64,000 nt of DNA from Afipia massiliensis (GCF_001006325.2 NZ_LBIA02000001.1:1427501-1491500), one strand, 5' to 3'; counted from the first letter of the stretch, positions 18,076-27,618 are shown. Made by a program: numbers and translations. The notes: generated by a model not told the origin, from the letters alone.

Positions 18076-18897
18076 ATGAACCCGATCCTGCTCGATCAGC
18101 CCCTCCAGGATGCCTCCGGCATTCATCCGGCCTTGCGCAGCTTCGCCGACGAATGCAGCGCGCTCGCCGTCCGTGTTCTGGCTTATGTCTGCGGCCTCGC
18201 CGTGCTCGCCGTCATCGCGGTGGATCTGGTGTCCGTTGTGCCGGTCGCGGCCAATACCGGACTTCCGGCGCTCCCCTCGGCCCCCGGCTGGACGCCGGCC
18301 AGCCGCCCGCATCCGGCCTTCGCCATCAGCAAGCTGGATTTATACGACAGAACAGATGCTTACGAAATCCTCCGGCACCCGGAAGGCGGCCGCAAGGATA
18401 TCCTGCGCTGGGCCGCAACCGCCGGCCACGCCCCGACCGCGGAAGTCGAGATTTACCGCCCCGGCGGTGAGCTCGATGCATTCGCCGCCGTTGACGCCGA
18501 TGTTGCAGCCCGGATGGCCGGACAAGTCACGGAGGCGACCGAGCCGGCCGGTTTCATCGACACCAAATTCGGCCACGTCCCGCTGAGCCGTTTCAGCGGG
18601 GCTGCCCCGCACGGCAAGCAGGCCTGCCTGGGCTTTGCCAAGACCTTCACGACCCCGAGCGTTCGGATCAGCGGATGGGCCTGTCAGGCCGATACGCTGG
18701 CCGGCCAGCGGGCCTTCATCGGCTGCACCCTGAACCGGCTGATCCTGTTGTCCGCGGGCAACGATCCGAAAATGGCCGAGCTGTTCGCGCGCGCCGAACT
18801 CAGGCGCCACAGCTGCAACCCGACGACCATCACATCAACGAACTGGATCGCATCCAGCGAGGCTCCGCAATTGCGCGGCGGACTCACACAGAATTGA
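18076..18897 (+). CDS. Membrane-anchored protein of unknown function, four extracytoplasmic cysteines
   Basis: I do not recognise a named domain in this 273-residue protein. An N-terminal cytoplasmic part (about 1-32) is followed by one hydrophobic helix (about 33-57), so the remaining 215 residues should be periplasmic. That part has four cysteines (in ACLGF, WACQAD, GCTLN and HSCNP) that could make two disulfides. The stretch LDLYDRTDAYEILRHPEGGRK looks well folded rather than low complexity. Similar proteins occur in relatives as conserved hypotheticals. It is divergent from asd. Confidence 0.75.
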   Translation: MNPILLDQPLQDASGIHPALRSFADECSALAVRVLAYVCGLAVLAVIAVDLVSVVPVAANTGLPALPSAPGWTPASRPHPAFAISKLDLYDRTDAYEILRHPEGGRKDILRWAATAGHAPTAEVEIYRPGGELDAFAAVDADVAARMAGQVTEATEPAGFIDTKFGHVPLSRFSGAAPHGKQACLGFAKTFTTPSVRISGWACQADTLAGQRAFIGCTLNRLILLSAGNDPKMAELFARAELRRHSCNPTTITSTNWIASSEAPQLRGGLTQN

Positions 18898-19237
18898 GAC
18901 GACCAATTACAGAAATTTGAAAATGTCCTTCGGTCAAAATCCCTGCATGATAGACCGCATCAGCGTGAAGGGCGTGCTGCCCACCGCCGCCGCGCAGACC
19001 TTCTTTGAGGAACGAATGAAGCGGTCGCCGCGTTGCACTGCCGAGCCGGTGGCGCAAACCACCGATACCCGGCCGCCGCGCCCGCCCCGCCGGCTCTAAA
19101 ACGGACGATTCGCGCGTGGCCGGCCCCCTTGGGACAGACCCGCGCAATATGCCGAACAAGTGTGGCCCTTTAGTCCTTGTGGCACCCCGTTCCGAGCGGG
19201 TATGGTGCGACGCAATTGGAATTCCCGTGAGGATATA

Positions 19238-19615
19238 ATGGCTTTGAAGTCTTCTGGCGCGAAGGTTCTGGCGCTCCTGCTGGCGAGCGCTGCGGTTGCA
19301 GTGGTCGCGCTTGGCGCAACCGCCGCCGATGCCCAGTCCCGGAAGCGCACCATCGAGAACGACCCGACCTACGACGGTCCGCCGCGCAAGGCGGTCAACT
19401 CGTCCTACCAGCGCGGCCGGACCCGCGTTTACGTGACGCGCCGCTCGTGGCTCGATGCCGGCACCGAGGTCGTCCCCGGCGAGCGCAAGTTCACCGACTA
19501 CGCCTTCCCGCCCGGCTATTCCTACGGCCAGCAGATCGACCGGCTGTACACCAGCCGCCGTCCGCTCGGCGACCAGTGGGACACCGGCACGCCGTTCCCG
19601 TTCCCGCTCTACTGA
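19238..19615 (+). CDS. Small secreted conserved hypothetical protein
   Basis: The start at 19238 sits 6 bases after GAGG and gives 125 residues, with a signal peptide (hydrophobic core about 9-26, processing near ADAQS at about 33). The mature 92 residues are rich in Arg, Tyr, Pro and Asp with no cysteine. They end in PLGDQWDTGTPFPFPLY, a pattern seen in small exported proteins of Bradyrhizobium relatives. No function is known. An inverted repeat and an intrinsic terminator follow. Confidence 0.78.
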   Translation: MALKSSGAKVLALLLASAAVAVVALGATAADAQSRKRTIENDPTYDGPPRKAVNSSYQRGRTRVYVTRRSWLDAGTEVVPGERKFTDYAFPPGYSYGQQIDRLYTSRRPLGDQWDTGTPFPFPLY

Positions 19616-19629
19616 TTTTTCAGCGATCG

Positions 19630-19690
19630 CTTTTCAATCGGGTATGACCCGATCCGAAAACCGGTTTCCACTTTTCGGGGTCATACCCCA
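19630..19690. repeat. Palindromic intergenic repeat, type F
   Basis: Arms gggtatgaccc... and ...gggtcatacccc enclose ccgaaaaccgg and ccacttttcgg segments. It resembles a dispersed palindromic repeat known from Rhizobiales intergenic regions. It stands directly before an intrinsic terminator. Confidence 0.7.
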
Positions 19691-19693
19691 ACG

Positions 19694-19723
19694 AAAATGC
19701 CCGGCTCAAGCCGGGCATTTTTT
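19694..19723 (+). terminator. Intrinsic terminator
   Basis: A 12-base-pair stem (19694-19705 with 19710-19721), loop tcaa and a T run. It ends the small exported-protein gene at 19615. Confidence 0.92.
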
Positions 19724-19826
19724 ATGGCGAATTGCATAGGGCGGAACGGTGACGAACTTCGCTGCAAAGGGCGAAACGGTGTCGCAACATTTTTCCGGTT
19801 CTGATCGCTGACTTGAACCACGCTTT

Positions 19827-19902
19827 CTCCGCTCATTCCCGCGTAAGCGGGAATCCAGCTCTGGAAAATATGGGTCCCCGCTTTCGCGGGGACGAGCGGG
19901 GA
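19827..19902. repeat. Palindromic intergenic repeat, type C
   Basis: Arms ccgctcattcccgcgtaagc and the matching gctttcgcggggacgagcgg form a long imperfect hairpin. The same family occurs at 22457, 25823 and 40018. Confidence 0.88.
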
Positions 19903-19937
19903 TAGTATCCCGGCTCAATAGACATGGATCTCAGGCC

Positions 19938-21050
19938 TCAGCCCGCCAGCGCATCCAGCTCCGCGACAATCGCCTCGCCCATCTGCGACGTCGAGATGAT
20001 TTTTGCGCCATCCGACTTGATGTCGGCGGTGCGAAGGCCCTTGGCCAGCGTCGCGGCGATCGCCGCGTCGATCATGTCGGCTTCCTTCTGAAGATCGAAG
20101 GAATAACGCAGCGCCATCACGAAAGATGCGATCATCGCGATCGGATTGGCCATGCCCTTGCCGGCGATGTCCGGCGCCGAACCGTGCACCGGCTCGTACA
20201 GCGCCTTGCGCTTCTTGGTCTTCGGATCGGTCTCGCCCAGTGAAGCCGACGGCAGCATGCCGAGCGAACCGGTCAGCATCGCAGCAATATCCGAGAGCAT
20301 GTCGCCGAACAGGTTGTCGGTGACGATGACGTCGAACTGCTTCGGCCAGCGCACGAGCTGCATGCCGCCGGCGTCGGCGAGCTGATGCTCTAGCTCGACG
20401 TCCTTGTATTCGCGCGCATGCACCTGCGTGACGACTTCCTTCCAGAGCACGCCGCTCTTCATGACGTTGTGCTTTTCCATCGACGTCATCTTGTTGCGGC
20501 GCTTGCGTGCGAGGTCGAAAGCGACGCGCGAGATGCGCTCGATCTCGTAGGTGTCGTAGACCTGCGTGTCGACAGCGCGCTTCTGGCCGTTGCCGAGGTC
20601 GGTGATGGTCTTCGGTTCGCCGAAGTACACGCCGCCGGTCAGCTCGCGCACGATCATGATGTCGAGGCCTTCGACAACTTCCTTCCGGAGGCTGGAAGCT
20701 TCCGCCAGCGCCGGATAGCAGATCGCCGGGCGAAGATTTGCGAACAGCGCCATGTCCTTGCGCAACCGCAACAGGCCCGCTTCAGGCCGCGCTTCGTAAG
20801 GAACGTCCGCCCACTTCGGTCCGCCGACCGCGCCGAAGATCACGGCGTCCGCAGCCTGCGCCCGCGCCATGGTGGCGTCGGTGATCGCGACCTTGTCGGC
20901 GTCGTAGCTCGATCCGCCGACCAGACCCGTTTCGGTCTCGAATTTGGCAATGCCGCGCTTGCCGAGCCAGTCGATGACGCGCGTCACCTCCGCCATCACT
21001 TCGGTGCCGATACCGTCGCCGGGAAGAAGCAGGAGCTTGTGCGATGCCAT
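19938..21050 (-). CDS. leuB: 3-isopropylmalate dehydrogenase
   Basis: NAD-dependent oxidative decarboxylation of 3-isopropylmalate, the third step specific to leucine. The 370-residue protein has the family landmarks [32 protein letters not shown], the substrate-arginine region [15 protein letters not shown], and the metal site [15 protein letters not shown]. The motif [18 protein letters not shown] binds NAD. It lies on the strand opposite to leuC and leuD and 5.6 kb from leuD. Confidence 0.97.
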   Translation of the reverse strand: MASHKLLLLPGDGIGTEVMAEVTRVIDWLGKRGIAKFETETGLVGGSSYDADKVAITDATMARAQAADAVIFGAVGGPKWADVPYEARPEAGLLRLRKDMALFANLRPAICYPALAEASSLRKEVVEGLDIMIVRELTGGVYFGEPKTITDLGNGQKRAVDTQVYDTYEIERISRVAFDLARKRRNKMTSMEKHNVMKSGVLWKEVVTQVHAREYKDVELEHQLADAGGMQLVRWPKQFDVIVTDNLFGDMLSDIAAMLTGSLGMLPSASLGETDPKTKKRKALYEPVHGSAPDIAGKGMANPIAMIASFVMALRYSFDLQKEADMIDAAIAATLAKGLRTADIKSDGAKIISTSQMGEAIVAELDALAG

Positions 21051-21199
21051 GATCGATATGCCTTGAATTGTTGACTATCTGCGCGTGGTGCGCGGACTTG
21101 CTAAAACGCCCTTGCAGAATTGGCAAGACACCATTGCCGCATCGCGATTGGTCAAATACCGCCGAAACTGCCAAGGTGGCGCCCCTGCCGGAGCTGCCC

Positions 21200-22396
21200 G
21201 TGACATCCCCCGAGACATTCCCCACGTCTGCCCCACCGTTCGCGCATCCGATGCGCATGATCCTGATCATCTCGCTGGCCGCCGCCATCGGGCTCGGCAT
21301 CGGCCGCTTCGCCTATTCGCTGGTATTGCCCGATATGCGCGACTCGCTCGGCTGGTCGTATTCGACCGCGGGCTTCATGAACACGGTCAACGCCATCGGC
21401 TATCTCGCGGGCGCGCTCGGCGCAGCATCCTTCATTCGCCGCGTCGGCCTGTTCCGCGCGACATGGATCGGCGCACTCGCCTGCGTCATCTCTCTCGGAA
21501 TCTGCGCGCTGTCGGGCAACGTGATTCTTTTCAGTTTCGGCCGCCTGCTCTCGGGCCTCGGGGCTGCGGCAACATTCGTCGGCGGCGGCACGCTGGCGGC
21601 GACCATCGCGCAATCGCGGCCTGAGAAATCGGCGCTGCTGCTCAGCCTGTTCTACACCGGCCCAGGCACCGGCCTTATCGTCTCGGGACTGGCCGCGCCG
21701 TTCCTGCTGCAGTATTTCGGCCCCGGCTCGTGGTGGATCGTGTGGACGGTGCTGACAGTGCTGACGGCCCTGATGATGATTCCGCTGCTGCTGAATCCCG
21801 TCGACGTTCCCGCAACCGAAACATCAACCGCAACATCATCGGTCCCGCTGCGCCCGATCGCGTTTTATCTCGCCGGCTATTTCCTGTTCGGCGCGGGTTA
21901 CATCGCCTACATGACCTTCATGATCGCCTATGTGCGCGACGGCGGCGGAGACGCCGTGGCGCAGAGCGGTTTCTGGTGCCTGATCGGACTGATGTCGTTC
22001 GTGGGACCATGGCTGTGGCGCGGGCTGATGGCGCGCGGCGAAAGCGGCATGACGACGGCGATCATGATCGCCGTCACGTGCGTGGGCACGTTCATCGCGC
22101 TGCTCGGTACGTCGCCGATGCTGCTGGCAGCGTCGGCGTTTGTGTTCGGCCTGTCGTTCTTTCCGGTGGTGGCCGCCACCACCGTGTTTGCGCGCCTCAA
22201 CTATCCGCCGGAGGCGTGGCCGAAAGCGATCGGCGTCCTGACCATCACCTTCGGCATCGGCCAGACGCTCGGCCCGTTCGTCACCGGCGCGATCACCGAC
22301 GCGATGGGGAGCCTGTCCTACGCGCTGACGATCTCGACGGCCGCGCTGGCGCTGGGCGCGGTGTTGTGCGCGTTTCAAAGGCCGCTGAAGGGGTAG
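21200..22396 (+). CDS. YbfB/YjiJ-family MFS transporter
   Basis: The 398-residue protein has about 12 predicted membrane helices. It starts with the subfamily pattern LAAAIGLGIGRFAYSLVLPD followed by WSYSTAGFMNTVNAIGYLAGAL. I chose the GTG at 21200, which lies 7 bases after GGAG. Longer in-frame starts run into the leuB promoter region, and the ATGs at about 21251 and 21257 are too close to the first helix. The substrate is unknown; relatives are annotated as sugar or drug exporters. It is divergent from leuB. Confidence 0.85.
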   Translation: MTSPETFPTSAPPFAHPMRMILIISLAAAIGLGIGRFAYSLVLPDMRDSLGWSYSTAGFMNTVNAIGYLAGALGAASFIRRVGLFRATWIGALACVISLGICALSGNVILFSFGRLLSGLGAAATFVGGGTLAATIAQSRPEKSALLLSLFYTGPGTGLIVSGLAAPFLLQYFGPGSWWIVWTVLTVLTALMMIPLLLNPVDVPATETSTATSSVPLRPIAFYLAGYFLFGAGYIAYMTFMIAYVRDGGGDAVAQSGFWCLIGLMSFVGPWLWRGLMARGESGMTTAIMIAVTCVGTFIALLGTSPMLLAASAFVFGLSFFPVVAATTVFARLNYPPEAWPKAIGVLTITFGIGQTLGPFVTGAITDAMGSLSYALTISTAALALGAVLCAFQRPLKG

Positions 22397-22400
22397 CGCC

Positions 22401-22436
22401 CGTCATTGCGAGGAGCGATTGCGACGAAGCAATCCA
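22401..22436. repeat. Palindromic intergenic repeat, type B (half copy)
   Basis: Single arm cgtcattgcgaggagcgatt plus gcgacgaagcaatcc. Full two-armed copies occur at 29314, 30684, 39487, 52343 and 58309. Confidence 0.85.
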
Positions 22437-22456
22437 CATGCGCTGGATTAAGTTTC

Positions 22457-22527
22457 CGTTCGTCCCCGCGCAAGCGGGGACCCAGAGCAAAGAACTGGAT
22501 CCCCGCTTTCGCGGGGATGAGCGGGGA
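22457..22527. repeat. Palindromic intergenic repeat, type C
   Basis: Arms cgttcgtccccgcgcaagcg and ccgctttcgcggggatgagc flank a short AT-richer centre. It is adjacent to a type-B half copy between convergent genes. Confidence 0.9.
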
Positions 22528-22552
22528 GAGTGCACTTCCCTTTAGTAGCGCG

Positions 22553-25500
22553 TTACGACGCCGACGACTGAGCCGGGCGCGAGCGGCGGAACATGCCGCG
22601 CAGCCGGTCCAGCTTCGATCCCTTCTCGGGCGTGACCTCGCCGTCGCGCTCGTTCTCCGAGAAGAACTTGGTCACCGCGACGAAGAACACCGGCACGAAC
22701 AGCAGCGCCAGAACGACGACCGCAATCATGCCGCCCATCACCGTGGTGCCGAGCGCCTGCTGGCTTCTGGCGCCGGCGCCGGAGGCGATCACCATCGGCA
22801 GCACGCCGCAGACGAACGCCAGACCCGTCATCAGAATCGGCCGGAAGCGCAGGTGGCAAGCCTCCATCGTCGCCTGCATCAGCGGTGTGCCTTTCGCGCG
22901 CAGATCCTTGGCGAACTCGATGATCAGAATCGCGTCCTTTGCCGCGAGGCCAATGATCGTGATCAGCGCGACGGTGAAATAGACGTCGTTCGACAGGCTG
23001 CGCGACATCGCCGCAACCATCGCGCCCAGAATGCCGAGCGGCACCGTCATCAGCACCGCGAGCGGAATGGTCCAGCTTTCATAGAGCGCGGCGAGACACA
23101 GGAACACGATTAGCGCCGAGAGCGCGAGCAGGAACGGCGCCTGCGAGCCCGACAGCTTTTCCTGCAACGATTGTCCGGTCCACTCGAAGCCGAAGCCGCG
23201 CGGCAGCTGCGCGGTCAAGCGCTCCATTTCCGCAATCGCGTCGCCGGAGGTGAAGCCGGGCTTCGCCTCGCCGGAGATACGCACCGACGGATAGTAGTTG
23301 AAGCCGACGATCTGGGTCGGGCCGACGGTCCACTTGATGGCCGCGAACGACGACAGCGGCACCAGATTGCCGCGGCTGTTCTTGACGTTGTAGGACAGGA
23401 TGTCCTGCGCGTTCATACGGCCGATGCTGTCGGCCTGCACGATCACGCGCTGCATGCGGCCCCGGTTCGGGAAGTCGTTGACATAGGCCGAGCCGAGATT
23501 GGTCGAGATCGTGCTGTTGATGTCGGCGAAGGTGACGCCCTGCGCGGCCGCCTGTTCGCGGTCGATGATGAGCTGCACCTGCGGCGCTTCGGGCAGACCT
23601 TCCGCGTAGACATTCTGCAGCACGCGGCTTTGCCTGGCCTGCGCCAGCAGATCGTCCTTCGCCTTCATCAGCGCGGCGTAACCCTTCTGGCCGCGATCCT
23701 GAAGCCGGAAGGAGAAGCCCGACGAGTTGCCGAGGTTGTCGATCGGCGGCGGCTGCAACGCCGAGACCTTGGCGTCCTTGATCGACTTCAGCGAGTTGTT
23801 GATGTCCGCGACGATGGCCGCGGCGGAATCGTTCGGTCCACGCTCGGACCAGTCCTTCAGCGTCACGAAGGCCTGCGCCGTGTTCTGGCCCTGCCCTAAG
23901 AAGCTGAAGCCGGTGAGGAACGTCACTTCATCGACGCCCGAACGGTTTTTCAGGAACTGCTCGACCTTCTCCACCGCGGCCTGGGTGCGGTTGAACGACG
24001 ATTCCGGCGGCGTCTGCACGTCCACCGTGATGAAGCCCTGATCGTCCACCGGCAGGAAGCCGCCGGGCAATTTTGAGAAGCCGAGCACAAGACCGCCGAG
24101 CAACACCGCGTAAAGAATCAGCAACCGTCCGGTGCGCTGGATCGACCAGCCGACGACACGGCCGTAGCCGTCCTTCGCCCCGTCGAGCCGGTTGTTGAAC
24201 CAGCCGAACACACCGGTCTTGGCATGGGCATGTCCCGCCTTCACCGGCTTGAGCAATGTCGCGCACAAAGCCGGGGTCAGCGACAGCGCCATCAGCGCCG
24301 AGAAGGAAATCGCGGCGACGATGGTCACCGAGAACTGGCGATAGATGATGCCGACCGAGCCCGGGAAGAACGCCATCGGCACGAACACCGCGATCAGCAC
24401 CAGGGTGATGCCGATAATGGCGCTGGTGATCTGCGTCATCGCCTTGCGGGTGGCTTCCTTTGGAGAGAGTCCCTCCTCCGACATGATACGTTCGACGTTC
24501 TCGACCACCACGATGGCGTCGTCGACCAGAATGCCGATCGCCAGCACCATGCCGAACATGGTCAGCATGTTGATCGAATAGCCGAACAGATAGAGCGTCG
24601 CGCAGGTGCCGAGCAGCGCGATCGGCACAACAATGGTCGGGATCAGCGTGTAGCGGAAATTCTGCAGGAACAGGAACATCACGATGAAGACGAGGACGAC
24701 CGCCTCGATCAGCGTCGTCACCACCTTCGAGATCGACGCTTCGACCACCGGCGTGATGTTGTAGGGAATATCGTAGCTGATGTTGGCCGGGAAATACTTC
24801 GACAGGTCCTTCATCTTGGCTTCGACCGCGCTTGCGGTCGCGAGCGCGTTGCCGGTCGGCGACAGCAGCACCGACAGGCCGGCGCTCGGCTTGCCGTTCA
24901 GGCGCGTGGTGAACTGATAGCCCATGCCGCCGATTTCGATGCGCGCGACGTCGCGCAGACGTACCGTCGAGCCGTCCGGATTGGCGCGCAGCACGATGGC
25001 GCCGAACTCATCGGCCGAGCCGAGCTGTCCCTTGACCAGGATCAGCGCCGAGATTGACTGGTCCTTGCGGCTCGGTTCCGAGCCGACGCTGCCGGACGCG
25101 ACCTGCGCGTTCTGCGCTTGAATAGCCTTGGTGACGTCATCGGCGGTGAGGTTGTAGCCGACCAGCTTGACCGGATCGACCCAGATGCGCAGCGAGCGCT
25201 CGGTCGAATACAGCGTGGCGCGGCCGACGCCGGGAATGCGGCGGACTTCGCCTAGCACGTTGCGGATCATGAAGTCGCCGAGGCCGACTTCATCGAGGCT
25301 GCCGTCGGTAGATTGCAGGGTGATGATCTGCAGCACCGCGCTGGAGGCTTCCTCCACCAGAATGCCCTGCTGGATCACGGCGCGCGGCAAACGCGCCTCG
25401 ACGCGCTTGATTCGGTTCTGCACTTCGACGGAAGCGAGATTGGAATCGGTGCCCGGAACGAAGTTGGCGATGATTTCCACCTGTCCGAGCGAATCGCTGG

Positions 25501-25741
25501 TGGATTCGAAATTGAGAATGCCGGAGGCGCCGTTCAGCTCTTCCTCGATCAGCCGCGTGGTCGAGTTGTACAGCTCTTCCGGTGACGAACCCGGATAGCT
25601 GGTCGAGATCGAGATCGAGGGCGGCGCGATGATCGGGTATTGCGCGATCGCCAGGTACGGAATCGAGATCAGACCGATCAGACAAATGAAGAGCGCAACC
25701 ACCCAAGCGAAAATCGGGCGGTCGATAAAAAAGGCGGGCAT
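22553..25741 (-). CDS. RND multidrug efflux permease (HAE1/AcrB type)
   Basis: Inner-membrane proton/drug antiporter of a tripartite efflux pump. The 1062-residue length and duplicated 6+6 helix layout with two large periplasmic loops are standard. The family start MPAFFIDRPIFAWVVALFI, the proton-relay aspartates in GILVDDAIVVVENVERI, and the PGGFLPVDDQG segment are all present. The charged C-terminal tail of about 40 residues is cytoplasmic. Its adaptor gene lies upstream on the same strand, with 268 bases and a type-C repeat between. No outer-membrane channel gene is nearby, so a shared TolC/OprM-like protein is presumably used. Confidence 0.95.
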   Translation of the reverse strand: MPAFFIDRPIFAWVVALFICLIGLISIPYLAIAQYPIIAPPSISISTSYPGSSPEELYNSTTRLIEEELNGASGILNFESTSDSLGQVEIIANFVPGTDSNLASVEVQNRIKRVEARLPRAVIQQGILVEEASSAVLQIITLQSTDGSLDEVGLGDFMIRNVLGEVRRIPGVGRATLYSTERSLRIWVDPVKLVGYNLTADDVTKAIQAQNAQVASGSVGSEPSRKDQSISALILVKGQLGSADEFGAIVLRANPDGSTVRLRDVARIEIGGMGYQFTTRLNGKPSAGLSVLLSPTGNALATASAVEAKMKDLSKYFPANISYDIPYNITPVVEASISKVVTTLIEAVVLVFIVMFLFLQNFRYTLIPTIVVPIALLGTCATLYLFGYSINMLTMFGMVLAIGILVDDAIVVVENVERIMSEEGLSPKEATRKAMTQITSAIIGITLVLIAVFVPMAFFPGSVGIIYRQFSVTIVAAISFSALMALSLTPALCATLLKPVKAGHAHAKTGVFGWFNNRLDGAKDGYGRVVGWSIQRTGRLLILYAVLLGGLVLGFSKLPGGFLPVDDQGFITVDVQTPPESSFNRTQAAVEKVEQFLKNRSGVDEVTFLTGFSFLGQGQNTAQAFVTLKDWSERGPNDSAAAIVADINNSLKSIKDAKVSALQPPPIDNLGNSSGFSFRLQDRGQKGYAALMKAKDDLLAQARQSRVLQNVYAEGLPEAPQVQLIIDREQAAAQGVTFADINSTISTNLGSAYVNDFPNRGRMQRVIVQADSIGRMNAQDILSYNVKNSRGNLVPLSSFAAIKWTVGPTQIVGFNYYPSVRISGEAKPGFTSGDAIAEMERLTAQLPRGFGFEWTGQSLQEKLSGSQAPFLLALSALIVFLCLAALYESWTIPLAVLMTVPLGILGAMVAAMSRSLSNDVYFTVALITIIGLAAKDAILIIEFAKDLRAKGTPLMQATMEACHLRFRPILMTGLAFVCGVLPMVIASGAGARSQQALGTTVMGGMIAVVVLALLFVPVFFVAVTKFFSENERDGEVTPEKGSKLDRLRGMFRRSRPAQSSAS

Positions 25742-25822
25742 GGGTGGTCCTCTAGAGTCCGAAGCAGTTCAAAAAGGGCGTCACACCCGCCCATCAGTTT
25801 TTTCGGCGGGAAATTTCATTTC

Positions 25823-25895
25823 CGTTCGTCCCCGCGAAGGCGGGGACCCAGGACAAAGAAAGAAACTGGATCCCCGCTTGCGCGGGGATGAGCGG
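25823..25895. repeat. Palindromic intergenic repeat, type C
   Basis: Arms cgttcgtccccgcgaaggcg and the matching cgcttgcgcggggatgagcg. It lies between the adaptor and permease genes of the efflux operon, so it would be transcribed within the message. A degenerate type-B fragment (about 25935-25975) follows on the adaptor side. Confidence 0.88.
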
Positions 25896-26009
25896 AAGAT
25901 GCATTCCCACAAGCAGGCCGCGCTGCGACCAAACTGTCATCCAGCAAAGCTGGACCCGCTGCGCTCGCAATGACGCGTGCGAGCGCAGCTATCTTTTCTC
26001 AAATCGCGA

Positions 26010-27224
26010 TCAGCGCACCTGCGACGGAGCAGGAACGCTTGCGGCCGCCGACTTGTCGAGCGGCTGGCCGGTCTGTTCGGACACACGCCAGTTGCTGGCC
26101 TTGACGGCATCGCCGACGGCGAACTTCTGGAAGCCTTCGACCACCACGCGCTGGCCGGGCTTCAGTCCTTCGGTGATCAGCCACTGCCCGTCGACAAGGC
26201 CACCGGTGCGAACCGGCTGCGCGACGACGCGGTTGTCGTCCTTCACCAGAAAGACTTCGCTGGCGCCGGACGAATTGCGCTGGATCGCCTGCGGCGGCAC
26301 CACGATGGCGTCGGGGTCACGGCCCTGCTCGATCATGACCCGGACGAACATGCCGGGCAGAAGTTCGCGGCTCGGATTCTTGAACTCGCCGCGCAGCGTG
26401 ACCTGTCCGGTGCCGGCATCGACCTTGGTGTCGGAGAACAGCAGCTTGCCCGCCAGCGGGAACGGCGTGTTGTCGTCGAGCACGAGGCGCACCTTGACGG
26501 CGTCTTCCGAAACGCGGTCGAGATCGCCGCGCTCGAAATCGCGGCGCAGCCGGTTGAGGTCGTTCACCGACTGGGTGAAGTCGGCGTAAACCGAATTGAG
26601 CTGCTGGATTGTCGCCAGCGCATTGGCTTCGTTCTGCACGACCAGAACGCCCTCGCTGAGCAGGGCTGCACCGATGATGCCGCTGATCGGCGCGCGGATC
26701 GTGGCGTAGCCGAGGTTGAGCCGCGCGCGCGACACGTCGGCGGTGCGGGCGGCGACTTCAGCCTTGGCCTGCGCCAGCGTCGCTATCGCGACCTCGTTGG
26801 AGGCCTGCGAGGCCGTATGGCTCTTGGTCAGGGTTTCGATGCGGCTGGCATGCTGCGCGGCCTGCTGCATCGCGGCTTCGGCCTTGGCGAGCGCGGCTTC
26901 CGCCGCCTGCAATTCGACTTCAAAAGGTTTCGGATCGATCTGGTACAGCGGATCGCCAGCCTTCACTTCACTGCCCTGCTCGAACAGGCGCTCGACAATG
27001 ATGCCCGACACCCGCGGGCGGACGTCGGCAACCCGCAGCGGCGCGATGCGCCCGGGAAGTTCCCGGAAGATGGCCTGCGGCGCGGACTTGACGGTGACGA
27101 TGCTGACTTCGGGCGGCTCGGGAGGCTGGGAGGACGCGACGCTTTGGTCGTTACAGCCGGAGAGGAGGACTGCAGCCCCAAAAAGCAGGGCGAGTGACGT
27201 AATCCCGTTGGGACGCGCTGGCAT
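26010..27224 (-). CDS. RND efflux periplasmic adaptor (membrane fusion protein)
   Basis: The 404-residue AcrA/MexA-type lipoprotein has a signal with the lipobox LLSGC at about residue 24, a beta-barrel/lipoyl start (VRPRVSGIIVERLFEQGSEV) and a coiled-coil hairpin (about 105-170, heptad-rich with many Ala/Glu). A second lipoyl half (GYATIRAPISGIIGAALLSEG) and the membrane-proximal domain follow. It links the permease to the outer-membrane channel and is the first gene of the two-gene operon. A long palindrome lies about 75-110 bases upstream of its ATG. Confidence 0.95.
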   Translation of the reverse strand: MPARPNGITSLALLFGAAVLLSGCNDQSVASSQPPEPPEVSIVTVKSAPQAIFRELPGRIAPLRVADVRPRVSGIIVERLFEQGSEVKAGDPLYQIDPKPFEVELQAAEAALAKAEAAMQQAAQHASRIETLTKSHTASQASNEVAIATLAQAKAEVAARTADVSRARLNLGYATIRAPISGIIGAALLSEGVLVVQNEANALATIQQLNSVYADFTQSVNDLNRLRRDFERGDLDRVSEDAVKVRLVLDDNTPFPLAGKLLFSDTKVDAGTGQVTLRGEFKNPSRELLPGMFVRVMIEQGRDPDAIVVPPQAIQRNSSGASEVFLVKDDNRVVAQPVRTGGLVDGQWLITEGLKPGQRVVVEGFQKFAVGDAVKASNWRVSEQTGQPLDKSAAASVPAPSQVR

Positions 27225-27296
27225 TTCGTATCCTTCTTATTTTCGCATGGCCGAAACCCGGAACGGCCGGGAACAACCCCTGCACGCGACCTGATT

Positions 27297-27332
27297 CACG
27301 ATCCTTGCTGATAGGTCTCAGCATGAATCGTG
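27297..27332. promoter_or_regulatory. Long near-perfect palindrome upstream of the RND operon (candidate operator)
   Basis: Two 15-base half-sites flank a 6-base centre: CACGATCCTTGCTGA - taggtc - TCAGCATGAATCGTG. Twelve of fifteen positions pair, with both the inner six (TGCTGA/TCAGCA) and the outer six (CACGAT/ATCGTG) perfect. The length and symmetry fit an operator for a dimeric (TetR-like) repressor or a leader hairpin. It is not one of the dispersed repeats found elsewhere in the window. Confidence 0.5.
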
Positions 27333-27477
27333 CCGGTGTGCATTGCAACAACATCACACGGCGACCCGATGTCGCGGTTCACTTAACTGATTGTTTTTTA
27401 AGGAGTTAATTCGCATTAAGATTGCTCACAATTACGTCAGCAACATGTGAAGGTGCGACTGCTTTTGAGGCAATAGT

Positions 27478-27597
27478 ATGCAGGTACGGCAAATGCCTGT
27501 TTTGGCGGCAACATCGAATCACGCCCGCGTTTTGCGCATGGGTCAGGATGCGCTTGGGCTAGCGGATCGCGAAAAGCCTATCGCAGAGGGGCTTTAA
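27478..27597 (+). CDS. Possible small protein, 39 residues
   Basis: A short open frame starts at an ATG preceded at 7 bases by GAGG and ends with TAA. The product begins MQVRQMPVLAATSNHARVLR and has no hydrophobic segment. It is divergent from the efflux operon across an AT-rich region that could hold its promoter. Nothing recognisable is encoded. A chance open frame is quite possible. Confidence 0.2.
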   Translation: MQVRQMPVLAATSNHARVLRMGQDALGLADREKPIAEGL

Positions 27598-27618
27598 GGG
27601 GCCGGGACGGCCCTTTGC

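Noticed and set aside
18923-19099. Plus-strand open frame of 58 residues after the anchored unknown protein
   Set aside because: No ribosome binding site, a Pro/Arg-rich end and no homology I can recognise; left out as more likely chance.
27406-27419. TTAA...TTAA motif upstream of the RND operon as a CtrA box
   Set aside because: The spacing is six bases, not the seven required by the CtrA consensus.
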